The position numbers were made by a program, and so were the translations under genes. The notes under the pieces were generated by a model that was not told the DNA's origin, searched no databases, and worked only from the letters and a program-made list of their open reading frames with translations. From Actinotalea sp. (lineage in GTDB: Bacteria > Actinomycetota > Actinomycetes > Actinomycetales > Cellulomonadaceae): DNA of 7,185 bases. Below are positions 1 to 7,185 of the stretch, piece after piece (positions within the stretch are counted from its first letter, which is position 1; each line of letters begins with the position of its first letter). The stretch is from assembly GCA_014360395.1 (NCBI GenBank), contig JACIXM010000342.1, forward strand, positions 1 through 7,185, written 5' to 3'.

Positions 1-612
1 GTCCACTCGATGCTCGGCGCGCTGCAGCAGCCGCGCCGCGGTGGGCCGGGCGGCGAGCTCCTCCGCCCACAGGGCGGTCCTCAGGCGCTGACTGACGGCC
101 TGCTGCGTGATGCCGAGCTGCTCCGCCACGCGCTCCTGGGTCGTGCCACCGGCGGCCAGCGCGTCCACGACCTCCCAGCCGCCGTCGGTGCGGCGCTCGG
201 TGACGACGCCGAGGAGGGTCAGGACGGCCTCGGCGTCGGCGGCGGCCACCGGGTCGGTGCCGTCGACGGCGAGCGGGACGGGCCGGCTCCGGGTCTTGGC
301 CCGTTCCACCGCAGCACGGGCGAGGACGAACGCGGGGCCGGAGCCCGCTCGCGCCGTCTCCGGGAGCGGCTCGTCGACCGGGCCCGCCCCGATCCCGACG
401 GACCAGCCGCCCCAGCGCAGCAGCGTCAGGGCGAGCCCGACGGCGGTCGCCGGGTCGTCCAGGACGCCCTGCACCTCGTCGCCGACGGTCCGCTCGAAGG
501 GCCGCACCACGCCGGGGTGGTCAGCCTGCCAGCCGTCGAGGCGCATCAGGAGGTCGTCGACGCGGTCCCCCACGCGCCGGCTGCCCTGCTGGTCGACCGT
601 CATCACGAGCAT
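1..612 (-). CDS. SatD-like HTH regulator (3' end outside window)
   Basis: This frame is open for 204 codons from the ATG at 612 to the left edge, so the C-terminus is missing. The N-terminus (residues 4-20) carries M-T-V-D-Q-x-G-S-R-R and G-D-x-V-D-D, followed by an F-E-R-T-V-G-D-E-V-Q-G segment (39-49), which I recognise as SatD-family style. Residues 150-178 read as a helix-turn-helix (TTQERVAEQLGI, then QQAVSQRLR), so DNA binding is likely. SatD is named for the sat operon of Streptococcus mutans; its molecular role is poorly defined, and transcriptional regulation here is inferred from the HTH. The start at 612 is preferred over the in-frame ATG at 603 because a TAACCT hexamer lies 6 nt before it, as for a leaderless transcript, and there is no Shine-Dalgarno site. 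It lies 52 nt downstream of aroQ on the same strand but appears to have its own promoter and a palindromic operator. It could alternatively be annotated as a generic MarR- or sigma-70-like HTH protein. Confidence 0.75.
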   Translation of the reverse strand, partial: MLVMTVDQQGSRRVGDRVDDLLMRLDGWQADHPGVVRPFERTVGDEVQGVLDDPATAVGLALTLLRWGGWSVGIGAGPVDEPLPETARAGSGPAFVLARAAVERAKTRSRPVPLAVDGTDPVAAADAEAVLTLLGVVTERRTDGGWEVVDALAAGGTTQERVAEQLGITQQAVSQRLRTALWAEELAARPTAARLLQRAEHRVD

Positions 613-618
613 GTGACA

Positions 619-647
619 AGGTTAAGGCCTGATATCAATCGAAACAA
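619..647 (-). promoter_or_regulatory. Probable leaderless promoter of the satD-like gene
   Basis: On the minus strand TTGTTT (647-642) and TAACCT (624-619) are separated by 17 nt. TAACCT fits the actinobacterial TANNNT -10 pattern and is followed by 6 nt (TGTCAC) and then the ATG at 612, which would place transcription initiation at or next to the start codon. The -35 element matches TTGACA only in its TTG. The region is clearly richer in A and T than its surroundings. Confidence 0.5.
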
Positions 648-664
648 GTCTCGACGCTTGTTCC
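641..664. promoter_or_regulatory. Inverted repeat overlapping the -35 region; candidate operator
   Basis: On the plus strand GAAACAAG (641-648) and CTTGTTCC (657-664) form an inverted repeat with 7 of 8 pairs matching and an 8-nt spacer; the inner six pairs (AACAAG/CTTGTT) are perfect. It covers the proposed -35 hexamer of the satD-like gene. A further half-site, GACAAG, lies at 615-620 between the -10 and the start codon. As the satD-like product has an HTH, autoregulation is a reasonable inference. Because the repeat begins just past the aroQ stop codon and the minus-strand RNA would run into a few U residues, it could instead be a weak aroQ terminator. Confidence 0.45.
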
Positions 665-1111
665 TCACCGGACGAGACGCGCGGCGATCGCCTCCAGCGC
701 GAGGCGGTACGAGTCGAAGCCGAAGCCGGCGACGGTCCCGGTGGCAACCGGTCCGACGACGCTGACGTGCCGGAACTCCTCGCGGGCCACCGGGTTGGAC
801 AGGTGCACCTCGACCAGCAGCAGACCGGCGGTCGTGATCTGCGCCGCGGCATCCCGCAGCGCGTACGAGTAGTGCGTGAAGGCGGCCGGGTTGAGGACCA
901 CGTGCGAGGCGGTGTCGACGGCCTCGTGGACCCAGCCGATCATCTCCGCCTCGTCGTCGGTCTGCCGGACCTCGATCTCGAGCCCGAGGTCCGAGCCCCA
1001 CCCCGTGGCCGCGCCAGCGAGGTCCGCGAGGGTCGCGGCGCCGTAGACCTCCGGCTCACGCACGCCGAGGCGTCCGAGGTTGGGGCCGTTGAGGACGAGC
1101 ACGCGCGTCAT
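665..1111 (-). CDS. aroQ: Type II 3-dehydroquinate dehydratase
   Basis: The 148-residue cytoplasmic enzyme removes water from 3-dehydroquinate to give 3-dehydroshikimate, the third step of the shikimate pathway. Its length is normal for the dodecameric type II family. Visible landmarks in order: NGPNLGRLGVREPEVYG at 8-24 (with R18 and the catalytic Y23 in the mobile lid), QTDDEAEMIGWVH at 50-62, NPAAFTHYSYALRDA at 74-88 (N74 for substrate binding), VEVHLSNPVAREEFRH at 100-115 (E101, catalytic H103, R114), then a PVATG/GFG segment. All expected active-site residues are present. The start is the ATG at 1111; there is no Shine-Dalgarno site, but a TACGCT hexamer ends 6 nt upstream. It is split from aroB by a plus-strand gene and so is probably transcribed separately. 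Confidence 0.96.
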   Translation of the reverse strand: MTRVLVLNGPNLGRLGVREPEVYGAATLADLAGAATGWGSDLGLEIEVRQTDDEAEMIGWVHEAVDTASHVVLNPAAFTHYSYALRDAAAQITTAGLLLVEVHLSNPVAREEFRHVSVVGPVATGTVAGFGFDSYRLALEAIAARLVR

Positions 1112-1117
1112 GGCGCC

Positions 1118-1123
1118 AGCGTA
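1118..1123 (-). promoter_or_regulatory. Probable -10 element of aroQ (leaderless)
   Basis: TACGCT on the minus strand fits TANNNT and is followed by 6 nt (GGCGCC) and the aroQ ATG. The same hexamer at the same distance precedes aroK. I see no convincing -35 hexamer at 16-18 nt spacing. Confidence 0.4.
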
Positions 1124-1204
1124 GAGGTGACCCTGCGCGGCCGCGGTCGACGGACACCTGAAAGATTGTTCACCCCTTTGCCGTATCAGGGAACCGGATC
1201 AGTC

Positions 1205-1223
1205 GTCCGATGACTTATCGGAC
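1205..1223 (+). promoter_or_regulatory. Perfect 7-bp stem-loop just ahead of a Shine-Dalgarno site
   Basis: GTCCGAT (1205-1211), a 5-nt spacer GACTT, and ATCGGAC (1217-1223) form a perfect inverted repeat. It ends 2 nt before the Shine-Dalgarno sequence of the pilin-like gene. In DNA it could be an operator; in RNA it would be a 5' leader hairpin next to the ribosome binding site. There is no U-tract, so it is not a normal intrinsic terminator. Confidence 0.45.
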
Positions 1224-1225
1224 AA

Positions 1226-1231
1226 GGGAGG
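1226..1231 (+). promoter_or_regulatory. Ribosome binding site fixing the GTG start at 1236
   Basis: GGGAGG lies 4 nt before the GTG at 1236 and is the only strong Shine-Dalgarno match near this end of the open frame. It supports a GTG start for the pilin-like gene. Confidence 0.6.
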
Positions 1232-1235
1232 CAGG

Positions 1236-1874
1236 GTGGGCAGGCACGCAGCAGCACGCGACGGGGCGGCACCCCCGGGCGGACCCGCAGGACCGCCCCC
1301 GACGGAGGACGAGATCGGTGACCCACGGGCGCACGGCCGGTCGTGGGTGCCGCGGGAGCTCCCGGACGGGCTTCTCGTGCCGTCCCAGCCGTCGGCCGAC
1401 CACGCCGTCGGTGCCGGGGCGGTGGTTCCCGCCGTGCCGCCCCGTCCGGCGTTCAGCCGGGACGGCAGGTTCTGGTGGGACGGGTCACGCTGGCTGCGCC
1501 TCCAGCCGGAGGAGCTGGTCGGCCGACGGCGGCGGACCGCCGTCGGGGTCGTCCTGACGGCGGTGATCGCCGTCGGTGCGCTCGGTGCCGTCACGGTCCC
1601 GACCTACGTCGCGTTCCGGGGGGCGGCGGCGGCGCGCGCGGCGCTCGTCGAGGCGGCCCGCGCGCAGGAGATCGTCCGCGTGGAGCTGGGCCGGTACGCC
1701 CGCGACCCCGGCGAGCTGGAGGCCGCCGGCATGGAGCTGCCCAGGGCGGTCTCGATGGAGGTGCTGCCCACCGCACCGGACACCTACTGCCTGGCAGCCG
1801 CGCTGCCGGGCCGACCGCCCCGGTGGTTCCTCGCGCCGGACGGTGACGTGACGCGGACGCCGTGCGTCGCGTGA
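1236..1874 (+). CDS. Membrane-anchored pilin-like protein with WWDG motif
   Basis: The protein has 212 residues and no function I can name. Residues 1-70 are rich in Pro, Gly and Ala and probably disordered. Residues 76-86 (DGRFWWDGSRW) resemble the short WWDG...W motif of DUF2510-type proteins. RRRR at 97-100 precedes a single hydrophobic helix (about 102-124), so a cytoplasmic N-terminus and an outside C-terminus are predicted. From 101 onward the helix resembles the type IV pilin N-terminal helix: aligned on the pilin proline at position 22 (here P122), the conserved G14 also matches (G114), followed by Y124 and an amphipathic Ala-rich stretch with A-x-A-Q-E. C185 and C210 could form the C-terminal disulfide typical of pilins. 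However, the prepilin Gly(-1), Phe1 and Glu5 are replaced by R100, T101 and V105, so prepilin peptidase cleavage is unlikely. GTG start with a good Shine-Dalgarno site. It lies convergent to aroB and divergent from aroQ. The gene is sure; the pilin relationship is an inference. Confidence 0.8.
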   Translation: MGRHAAARDGAAPPGGPAGPPPTEDEIGDPRAHGRSWVPRELPDGLLVPSQPSADHAVGAGAVVPAVPPRPAFSRDGRFWWDGSRWLRLQPEELVGRRRRTAVGVVLTAVIAVGALGAVTVPTYVAFRGAAAARAALVEAARAQEIVRVELGRYARDPGELEAAGMELPRAVSMEVLPTAPDTYCLAAALPGRPPRWFLAPDGDVTRTPCVA

Positions 1875-1880
1875 CCGGCA

Positions 1881-1906
1881 CGGCGCGCTGGGCCCGGCAG
1901 GCGCCG
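1881..1906. terminator. Possible bidirectional hairpin between convergent genes
   Basis: In the 43-nt gap between the stop codons of the pilin-like gene and aroB, CGGCGC (1881-1886) pairs with GCGCCG (1901-1906), and CTG (1888-1890) with CAG (1898-1900), leaving one bulged G and a 7-nt loop. This 9-bp GC-rich stem is well placed to end transcription from both sides, but it has no U-tract and similar stems arise by chance in such GC-rich DNA. Confidence 0.35.
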
Positions 1907-1917
1907 CCGAGCGGTGG

Positions 1918-3617
<1,700 letters not shown>

Positions 3618-3623
3618 GTGCCG

Positions 3624-3629
3624 AGCGTA
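3624..3629 (-). promoter_or_regulatory. Probable -10 element of aroK-aroB (leaderless)
   Basis: TACGCT on the minus strand is followed by 6 nt (CGGCAC) and the aroK GTG start, identical in hexamer and spacing to aroQ. The DNA at -35 is GC-only and offers no recognisable hexamer. Confidence 0.4.
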
Positions 3630-3661
3630 GTCGCGCGCCGGGTGCGGCCGGGGCGGCGGCC

Positions 3662-3696
3662 GTTCGGGTGAGATGCGCGCCGTGGCTCACCCGAAC
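3662..3696. repeat. Perfect 11-bp inverted repeat between divergent genes
   Basis: GTTCGGGTGAG (3662-3672) and CTCACCCGAAC (3686-3696) are exact reverse complements separated by 13 nt. The repeat lies 45 nt upstream of the aroK start and 91 nt upstream of the FN3 gene start. It could be an operator acting on one or both genes. A terminator is less likely, since no gene seems to end here and there is no U-tract. Confidence 0.6.
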
Positions 3697-3777
3697 AGCG
3701 CACCCCCGGCCTGACCAGGCTCAATACTCGGCCCGGCAGCGTCGACAAGGTGCTGACCGCTTCTCACGACGGCGCCC

Positions 3778-3783
3778 AGGGGG
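3778..3783 (+). promoter_or_regulatory. Ribosome binding site of the FN3 gene
   Basis: AGGGGG lies 4 nt before the ATG at 3788. It is a moderate match but, with the signal peptide that begins at this ATG and no in-frame start upstream in the gap, supports the chosen start. I found no convincing -35/-10 pair in 3697-3777. Confidence 0.45.
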
Positions 3784-3787
3784 CCTC

Positions 3788-3871
3788 ATGTCTCGACGTG
3801 CCACAGCGGCTGCGCTCACCGGCGCGCTGCTCACCTCGCTGCTCGTCGGGGTCGCCCCTGCGGCAGTCGCG
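3788..3871 (+). other. Signal peptide of the FN3 protein
   Basis: Residues 1-28: a short basic start (SRR), a hydrophobic core rich in Ala and Leu, and an A-x-A-type cleavage motif (AVA, residues 26-28). A cut after A26 is an alternative. No lipobox cysteine is present, so it is not a lipoprotein signal. Confidence 0.7.
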
Positions 3872-6800
3872 ACGATCGCGCCGCCCGAGCTCGCAGCAGC
3901 CACCGTCGACACCGACGGCGACGTCCGGCTGTCCTGGGCGCACGAGCCCGGCGCCTCCGGGTACACGGTCCAGGTCGCGACGACGCCTGACTTCGCGGCG
4001 GGAACCGTCCTCGCGACGGCGCAGACCTTCAACCGGACCTGGGTCCCCCCGACGACGCTGACCGCCGGGGACACGCGCACGCTCTACTGGCGCGTCGCGG
4101 CGCACACCACCGGCACGACGGCAGCCTCGCAGGGTGCGTGGTCGACGCCGGAGATGTTCGACAGCGCCCCCACCGCCGTCCCGAGCCTGGTCGGCCCCGG
4201 CACCGCCTGGGGCGGGACCGTGCTGTACCCGGACCCGGTCGTCTTCACCTGGGACGGCGTCCCGGGTGCCACGGGCTACACCCTGCAGTACTCCAGCAGC
4301 CCGGCGTTCCCCGCCGACGCGACCACGACGACGGTCACCACGACGGGGACGGCGCACGCCCCCGTCGACCCCCTGCCGCGCGTGTCGGGCGACCGCACCA
4401 TCGAGTGGCACTGGCGGGTGCGGGCGAACTTCTGGACCGGCACGACGACCTCCCTGCCCGGCGACTGGTCGCACGCCCGCTCGTTCTCCGTCGTGTGGCC
4501 GGCGGATCGCTCCGCACCGGTCCTGGAGTCTCCCGCGCACTGGCAGCTGGGCGCGCCGGCGGTCTCGGACGTGCGCCTGACCTGGCACCCCGTCGCCGGT
4601 GCCAGCTCCTACGAGGTGACCGTCGGCGTCTCCCTCGATTCGGGCGGTTCGGTGACCGGCGTGGTCGCCGGTGCCTCGGGCACCACCACGGCGACGGCGT
4701 TCGTGCCGCAGGTCGCCCTCCTGGACCAGAACTACTACTGGCAGGTCACCGCGGTCGACGCCTCCGGGAACCGCGGTGCGCGGTCCGAGGTGCGGCAGTT
4801 CCGGAAGGTCTGGGGCGCGCAAACAGCGTCGATGACGACGCCGGGCGCCCAGATCACCGCGCCCGTCCCCCACCAGGGCACAGCGGACGCCGAGGCCCCG
4901 ACGGCACTCCCCCTGGACCAGTTCCTGCTGTCCTGGGACCCCGTCCCCCGCGCCACGCTCTACGAGGTGCAGGTGACGCCGGTCAACGGTGACCCCGTCC
5001 TCTCGTGCCGCACCGCCTCGACGTCGGCGACCATCATCGGCGCGTCGCTGCCGGGCGAGCAGACGCCGGCTGCGCTCAAGGGCGCTGGTACCTGCCTGTG
5101 GACCGGCACCGAGAAGCACCGGATCCAGCCCGGCCGGACCTACCGCTGGCGTGTCCGGGCCGTCGACTACAGCGGCGGCGCGACCACACAGCTGCAGGGT
5201 TCCGACCACCCCACCGGCACGCTGGTGAGCGAGTGGTCCGATCCCCAGGACGCCGGCTTCCCCGGGCGGGCGCGGTACGTGCACGTCGTGGCCCCTGTCG
5301 GGCAGGTCGGGCCCACCGCCGAGCCCGACGCCACCGCGTTCGCAGCCCAGCGCGAGCCTGCCCTGGAGGGGCAGCCGGCACCGTTGATGCAGTGGAACCC
5401 GGTGGAGGGCGCGGACGGCTACGAGGTGCGCATCGCCCTCAACGAGTCGATGACCAACCAGGTCGCGGTCCTCCGGACGCCGTCGACGCGACTGCGGGTC
5501 AACGGCGTCTTCGAGGACAATGTCACCGGACTGCCCTACTACTGGCAGGTCCGGCCGTTCCAGGGCTGGGGCAGCGTTCCGACCTACATCCGCGAGGGTT
5601 CCGCGACGAAGCCGTGGTGGGTGAAGCAGAGCCGGCCCGCCGACTTCGTGGACACCCCGGCATCCACGACGCGTCCCGACGGCACGGTTCTCCTCGGCTG
5701 GCGCCCCCAGGCGGCCAGCGCCCCGCTCGACGGGGGCAGCCGCGGGTACCAGCTCACGCTCTTCTCGAGCGGCGGGGAGTTCCTGGGTGCGACGAAGGTG
5801 GAGTACCCCTTCGCGGTCGCCGCCCACCCCACGTCGGGCCGCGCGCTCGCCGCGGGCACGTACCGTTTCGCCGTCGCCCCGCTGGATGCCAACGGCAGCG
5901 CCGGGCGGTCGTCCGCGCAGCAGAGCTTCACCGTGGCTGGCCCGCCGCCGACGACGAGGCCGGCCGAGGTGGCGCCGGCCGCGGCCGTCCTGTCGTGGTC
6001 GACCTCCGCCGCTGCTGCGCGGTACGAGGTGCAGTACTGGAACACCGCGACGCCGGCGAGCGTCGTCACCCGGACCGGCCTGCGGCAGAGTGCCGTGGCT
6101 CTCGTCGACCTGGTGCCCGGCACGTACGGCTGGCGCGTCCGGTCGCTCGACCGGGACGGGAACCAGACGGCGTGGAGCGGCGACGCCACCTTCACGGTGG
6201 AGGGACGAGCGCCGCAGCTGCGTACTTCCGAGGCGGCGGTGCTGGCCACGGCCGGCCGGGTCCTCGACTGGGCGCCCGTCCCGGGTGCCTCGCGCTACCT
6301 CGTCCAGGTCGCCACGAGCCCCGGCGCCCTGGAGAGCACGGCGCCGGTCGAGACCCGTGCCACGGCGTTCGCGCCGACGGCGGCCGTCGCATACGGGACG
6401 ACCTACTACTGGCGGGTCCGGGCCGTCGGGGAGAAGTACGGGTCGGCGACGACCTCGCGCCCGACCCTCGGCACGTCGGACGCGCGGGCGGTGTCCTTCC
6501 GGACCGTGCCGGTCGCGCCGACGACGTCGACCCCGGTCCGGAGCGGTCGCGACCTCACCGTCGGCTGGACGCCGCTCGCGGGCGCCGGGGCCGGCACGGA
6601 CGCTCCGGTCTCGTACGTCGTGCGATACCGCGTCAAGGCGACCCCGGAGAACCCCTGGGTGCTCACCCCGCCGACCGCGGGCGCCGCGGCCAGCCGGCTG
6701 CTCACGGGCCTGCGGGCGGGCACGGTCTACCAGACGCAGGTCAGCGCCCTCAGCCCCGAGGGCCAGGGTCCGTGGTCGGCGGTGCGGGAGGCGACGACCG

Positions 6801-7185
6801 CGACGGTGCCCGCGGCGCCGAGCTCGCTCGCGCTGAAGCCCGGGTCGCGGTCCCTGACGGTCTCGTGGGGCACGGCGTCCGACGGCGGTGCGGCGCTGAC
6901 CGGCTACCGGATCCGCTACCGGCGCTCCGACGTCACGACGTGGACGACCACGACGGTCACCCCGACGACCCGGTCGATCACGCTGACCGGTCTCTCGGGC
7001 CTCGCCACGTACGTGGTCGAGGTCGCCGGGACGAACGCCGTCGGGACCGGTGTGGCGGCGACGGCGCAGACGAAGACCTTCGCGCCGCCCTCAGCGCCGA
7101 CCTCCGTCAAGGTGGTGCGTGGCGACCGGCGCGGCACCGTCAGCTGGGCGCCACCCACGAGCACCGGCGGTTCACCGGTCACCGG
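3788..7185 (+). CDS. Large secreted multi-FN3 protein (3' end outside window)
   Basis: The frame is open from the ATG at 3788 to the right edge: 1132 complete codons with no stop, so the C-terminus and any anchor are unseen. A Sec signal peptide (MSRR, then a hydrophobic stretch ending A-A-V-A) covers about residues 1-28. About eight divergent Ig-like/FN3-like repeats follow (about 40-908), each with a W-x-P-V-x-G-A-x-x-Y-x-V-Q-V type strand pair and a Y-W-R/Q-V strand whose Trp falls at 101, 209, 318, 454, 586, 782 and 875; the sixth repeat has F694 there. From about 909 two canonical FN3 domains (909-1008, 1009-1101) and the start of a third follow, with typical L-x-G-L-x-A-G-T-x-Y and G-x-G-x-W-S signatures. 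The only cysteines are C407 and C436. No catalytic domain is visible. A surface, adhesion or structural role is an inference from architecture alone; a C-terminal enzyme domain could lie outside the window. Confidence 0.88.
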   Translation, partial: MSRRATAAALTGALLTSLLVGVAPAAVATIAPPELAAATVDTDGDVRLSWAHEPGASGYTVQVATTPDFAAGTVLATAQTFNRTWVPPTTLTAGDTRTLYWRVAAHTTGTTAASQGAWSTPEMFDSAPTAVPSLVGPGTAWGGTVLYPDPVVFTWDGVPGATGYTLQYSSSPAFPADATTTTVTTTGTAHAPVDPLPRVSGDRTIEWHWRVRANFWTGTTTSLPGDWSHARSFSVVWPADRSAPVLESPAHWQLGAPAVSDVRLTWHPVAGASSYEVTVGVSLDSGGSVTGVVAGASGTTTATAFVPQVALLDQNYYWQVTAVDASGNRGARSEVRQFRKVWGAQTASMTTPGAQITAPVPHQGTADAEAPTALPLDQFLLSWDPVPRATLYEVQVTPVNGDPVLSCRTASTSATIIGASLPGEQTPAALKGAGTCLWTGTEKHRIQPGRTYRWRVRAVDYSGGATTQLQGSDHPTGTLVSEWSDPQDAGFPGRARYVHVVAPVGQVGPTAEPDATAFAAQREPALEGQPAPLMQWNPVEGADGYEVRIALNESMTNQVAVLRTPSTRLRVNGVFEDNVTGLPYYWQVRPFQGWGSVPTYIREGSATKPWWVKQSRPADFVDTPASTTRPDGTVLLGWRPQAASAPLDGGSRGYQLTLFSSGGEFLGATKVEYPFAVAAHPTSGRALAAGTYRFAVAPLDANGSAGRSSAQQSFTVAGPPPTTRPAEVAPAAAVLSWSTSAAAARYEVQYWNTATPASVVTRTGLRQSAVALVDLVPGTYGWRVRSLDRDGNQTAWSGDATFTVEGRAPQLRTSEAAVLATAGRVLDWAPVPGASRYLVQVATSPGALESTAPVETRATAFAPTAAVAYGTTYYWRVRAVGEKYGSATTSRPTLGTSDARAVSFRTVPVAPTTSTPVRSGRDLTVGWTPLAGAGAGTDAPVSYVVRYRVKATPENPWVLTPPTAGAAASRLLTGLRAGTVYQTQVSALSPEGQGPWSAVREATTATVPAAPSSLALKPGSRSLTVSWGTASDGGAALTGYRIRYRRSDVTTWTTTTVTPTTRSITLTGLSGLATYVVEVAGTNAVGTGVAATAQTKTFAPPSAPTSVKVVRGDRRGTVSWAPPTSTGGSPVT
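3905..6511 (+). other. Eight divergent FN3-like repeats with YWRV/YWQV strands
   Basis: Residues 40-908. The recurring Trp positions give periods of 108, 109, 136, 132, 108 (to F694), 88 and 93 residues. The fourth and fifth repeats carry insertions; the fourth holds the protein's only two cysteines. Repeat boundaries are approximate and read by eye. Confidence 0.6.
6512..7185 (+). other. Canonical FN3 domains, third one cut by window edge
   Basis: Residues 909-1008 and 1009-1101 each begin with a P-x-x-P or A-P-S-S-L linker, have V-x-W or V-S-W in strand B, Y-x-V/I-R-Y-R in strand C and a G-L-x-x-x-T-x-Y turn in strand E/F. A third starts at about 1102 (SAPTSVKVV, then VSWAPPTSTGGSPVTG) and runs out at the edge. 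Confidence 0.75.

Noticed and set aside
10..765. Open frame of 251 codons on the plus strand over the satD-like gene and the aroQ end
   Set aside because: It is antisense to two genes with recognisable motifs, crosses their intergenic promoter region, and has a composition typical of a shadow frame.
1186..1213. Possible flagellar-type (sigma-28/FliA-like) promoter: TCA, then TCCGATGA resembling GCCGATAA
   Set aside because: Only 6 of 8 positions match, the spacing (17 nt) is longer than usual, and the similarity is part of the perfect stem-loop that explains these bases better.
3662..3696. Intrinsic terminator reading of the 11-bp inverted repeat
   Set aside because: The flanking genes diverge from it, so no transcript is expected to end there, and there is no T-run on either side.
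3711..3728. CTGACC and AATACT as -35 and -10 of the FN3 gene
   Set aside because: Only 6 nt separate them. Neither has a partner at a proper distance, so I do not call a promoter.
4138..4992. Plus-strand frame of 284 codons and the frame at 5787-6836, overlapping the FN3 gene
   Set aside because: They are out of frame with the FN3 gene, which stays open throughout and shows conserved repeats; their own products are Arg/Pro-rich with no pattern.
3764..5827. Long open frame of 687 codons on the minus strand, antisense to the FN3 gene
   Set aside because: The product is a low-complexity Arg/Gly/Ala sequence with no domain signature. The opposite strand encodes a coherent secreted repeat protein with signal peptide. 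Long antisense frames are common in GC-rich DNA.

Overview
The base composition (very high GC, with GTG as well as ATG starts) and the style of the shikimate enzymes point to an actinobacterium. A Micrococcales or Cellulomonas-like organism is my guess, from the feel of the proteins and not from any search.

The left and centre hold part of the shikimate pathway on the minus strand. Reading in the direction of transcription, these are aroK (shikimate kinase), aroB (3-dehydroquinate synthase, overlapping aroK by 4 nt), then after an interruption aroQ (type II 3-dehydroquinate dehydratase), then a SatD-like DNA-binding regulator that runs off the left edge. AroB and AroQ catalyse consecutive early steps (DAHP to 3-dehydroquinate to 3-dehydroshikimate), and AroK later phosphorylates shikimate. 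aroE, aroA and aroC are not in the window. Three of the four minus-strand genes (satD-like, aroQ, aroK) have a TANNNT hexamer exactly 6 nt before the start codon and no good Shine-Dalgarno site, which suggests leaderless mRNAs. aroB has a clear Shine-Dalgarno site inside the end of aroK.

Between aroB and aroQ, on the plus strand, lies a small membrane-protein gene. It has a WWDG...W motif in its N-terminal part and a pilin-like hydrophobic helix and C-terminal domain, but lacks the residues needed for prepilin processing. A perfect 7-bp stem-loop sits just upstream of its Shine-Dalgarno site.

The right half (from 3788 to the edge) is one open gene on the plus strand for a large secreted protein. 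It has a signal peptide, about eight divergent fibronectin-III-like repeats marked by YWRV/YWQV strands, then conventional FN3 domains continuing past the window. It is divergent from aroK, and a perfect 11-bp inverted repeat lies in the 170-bp gap between them.

The window is mostly ordinary. The most unusual points are the non-processable pilin-like protein, the palindromic promoter of the satD-like gene, the inverted repeat ahead of the FN3 gene, and an ACAAG motif shared by the upstream regions of the three non-shikimate genes. I see no RNA genes, insertion sequences, CRISPR arrays or defence systems.
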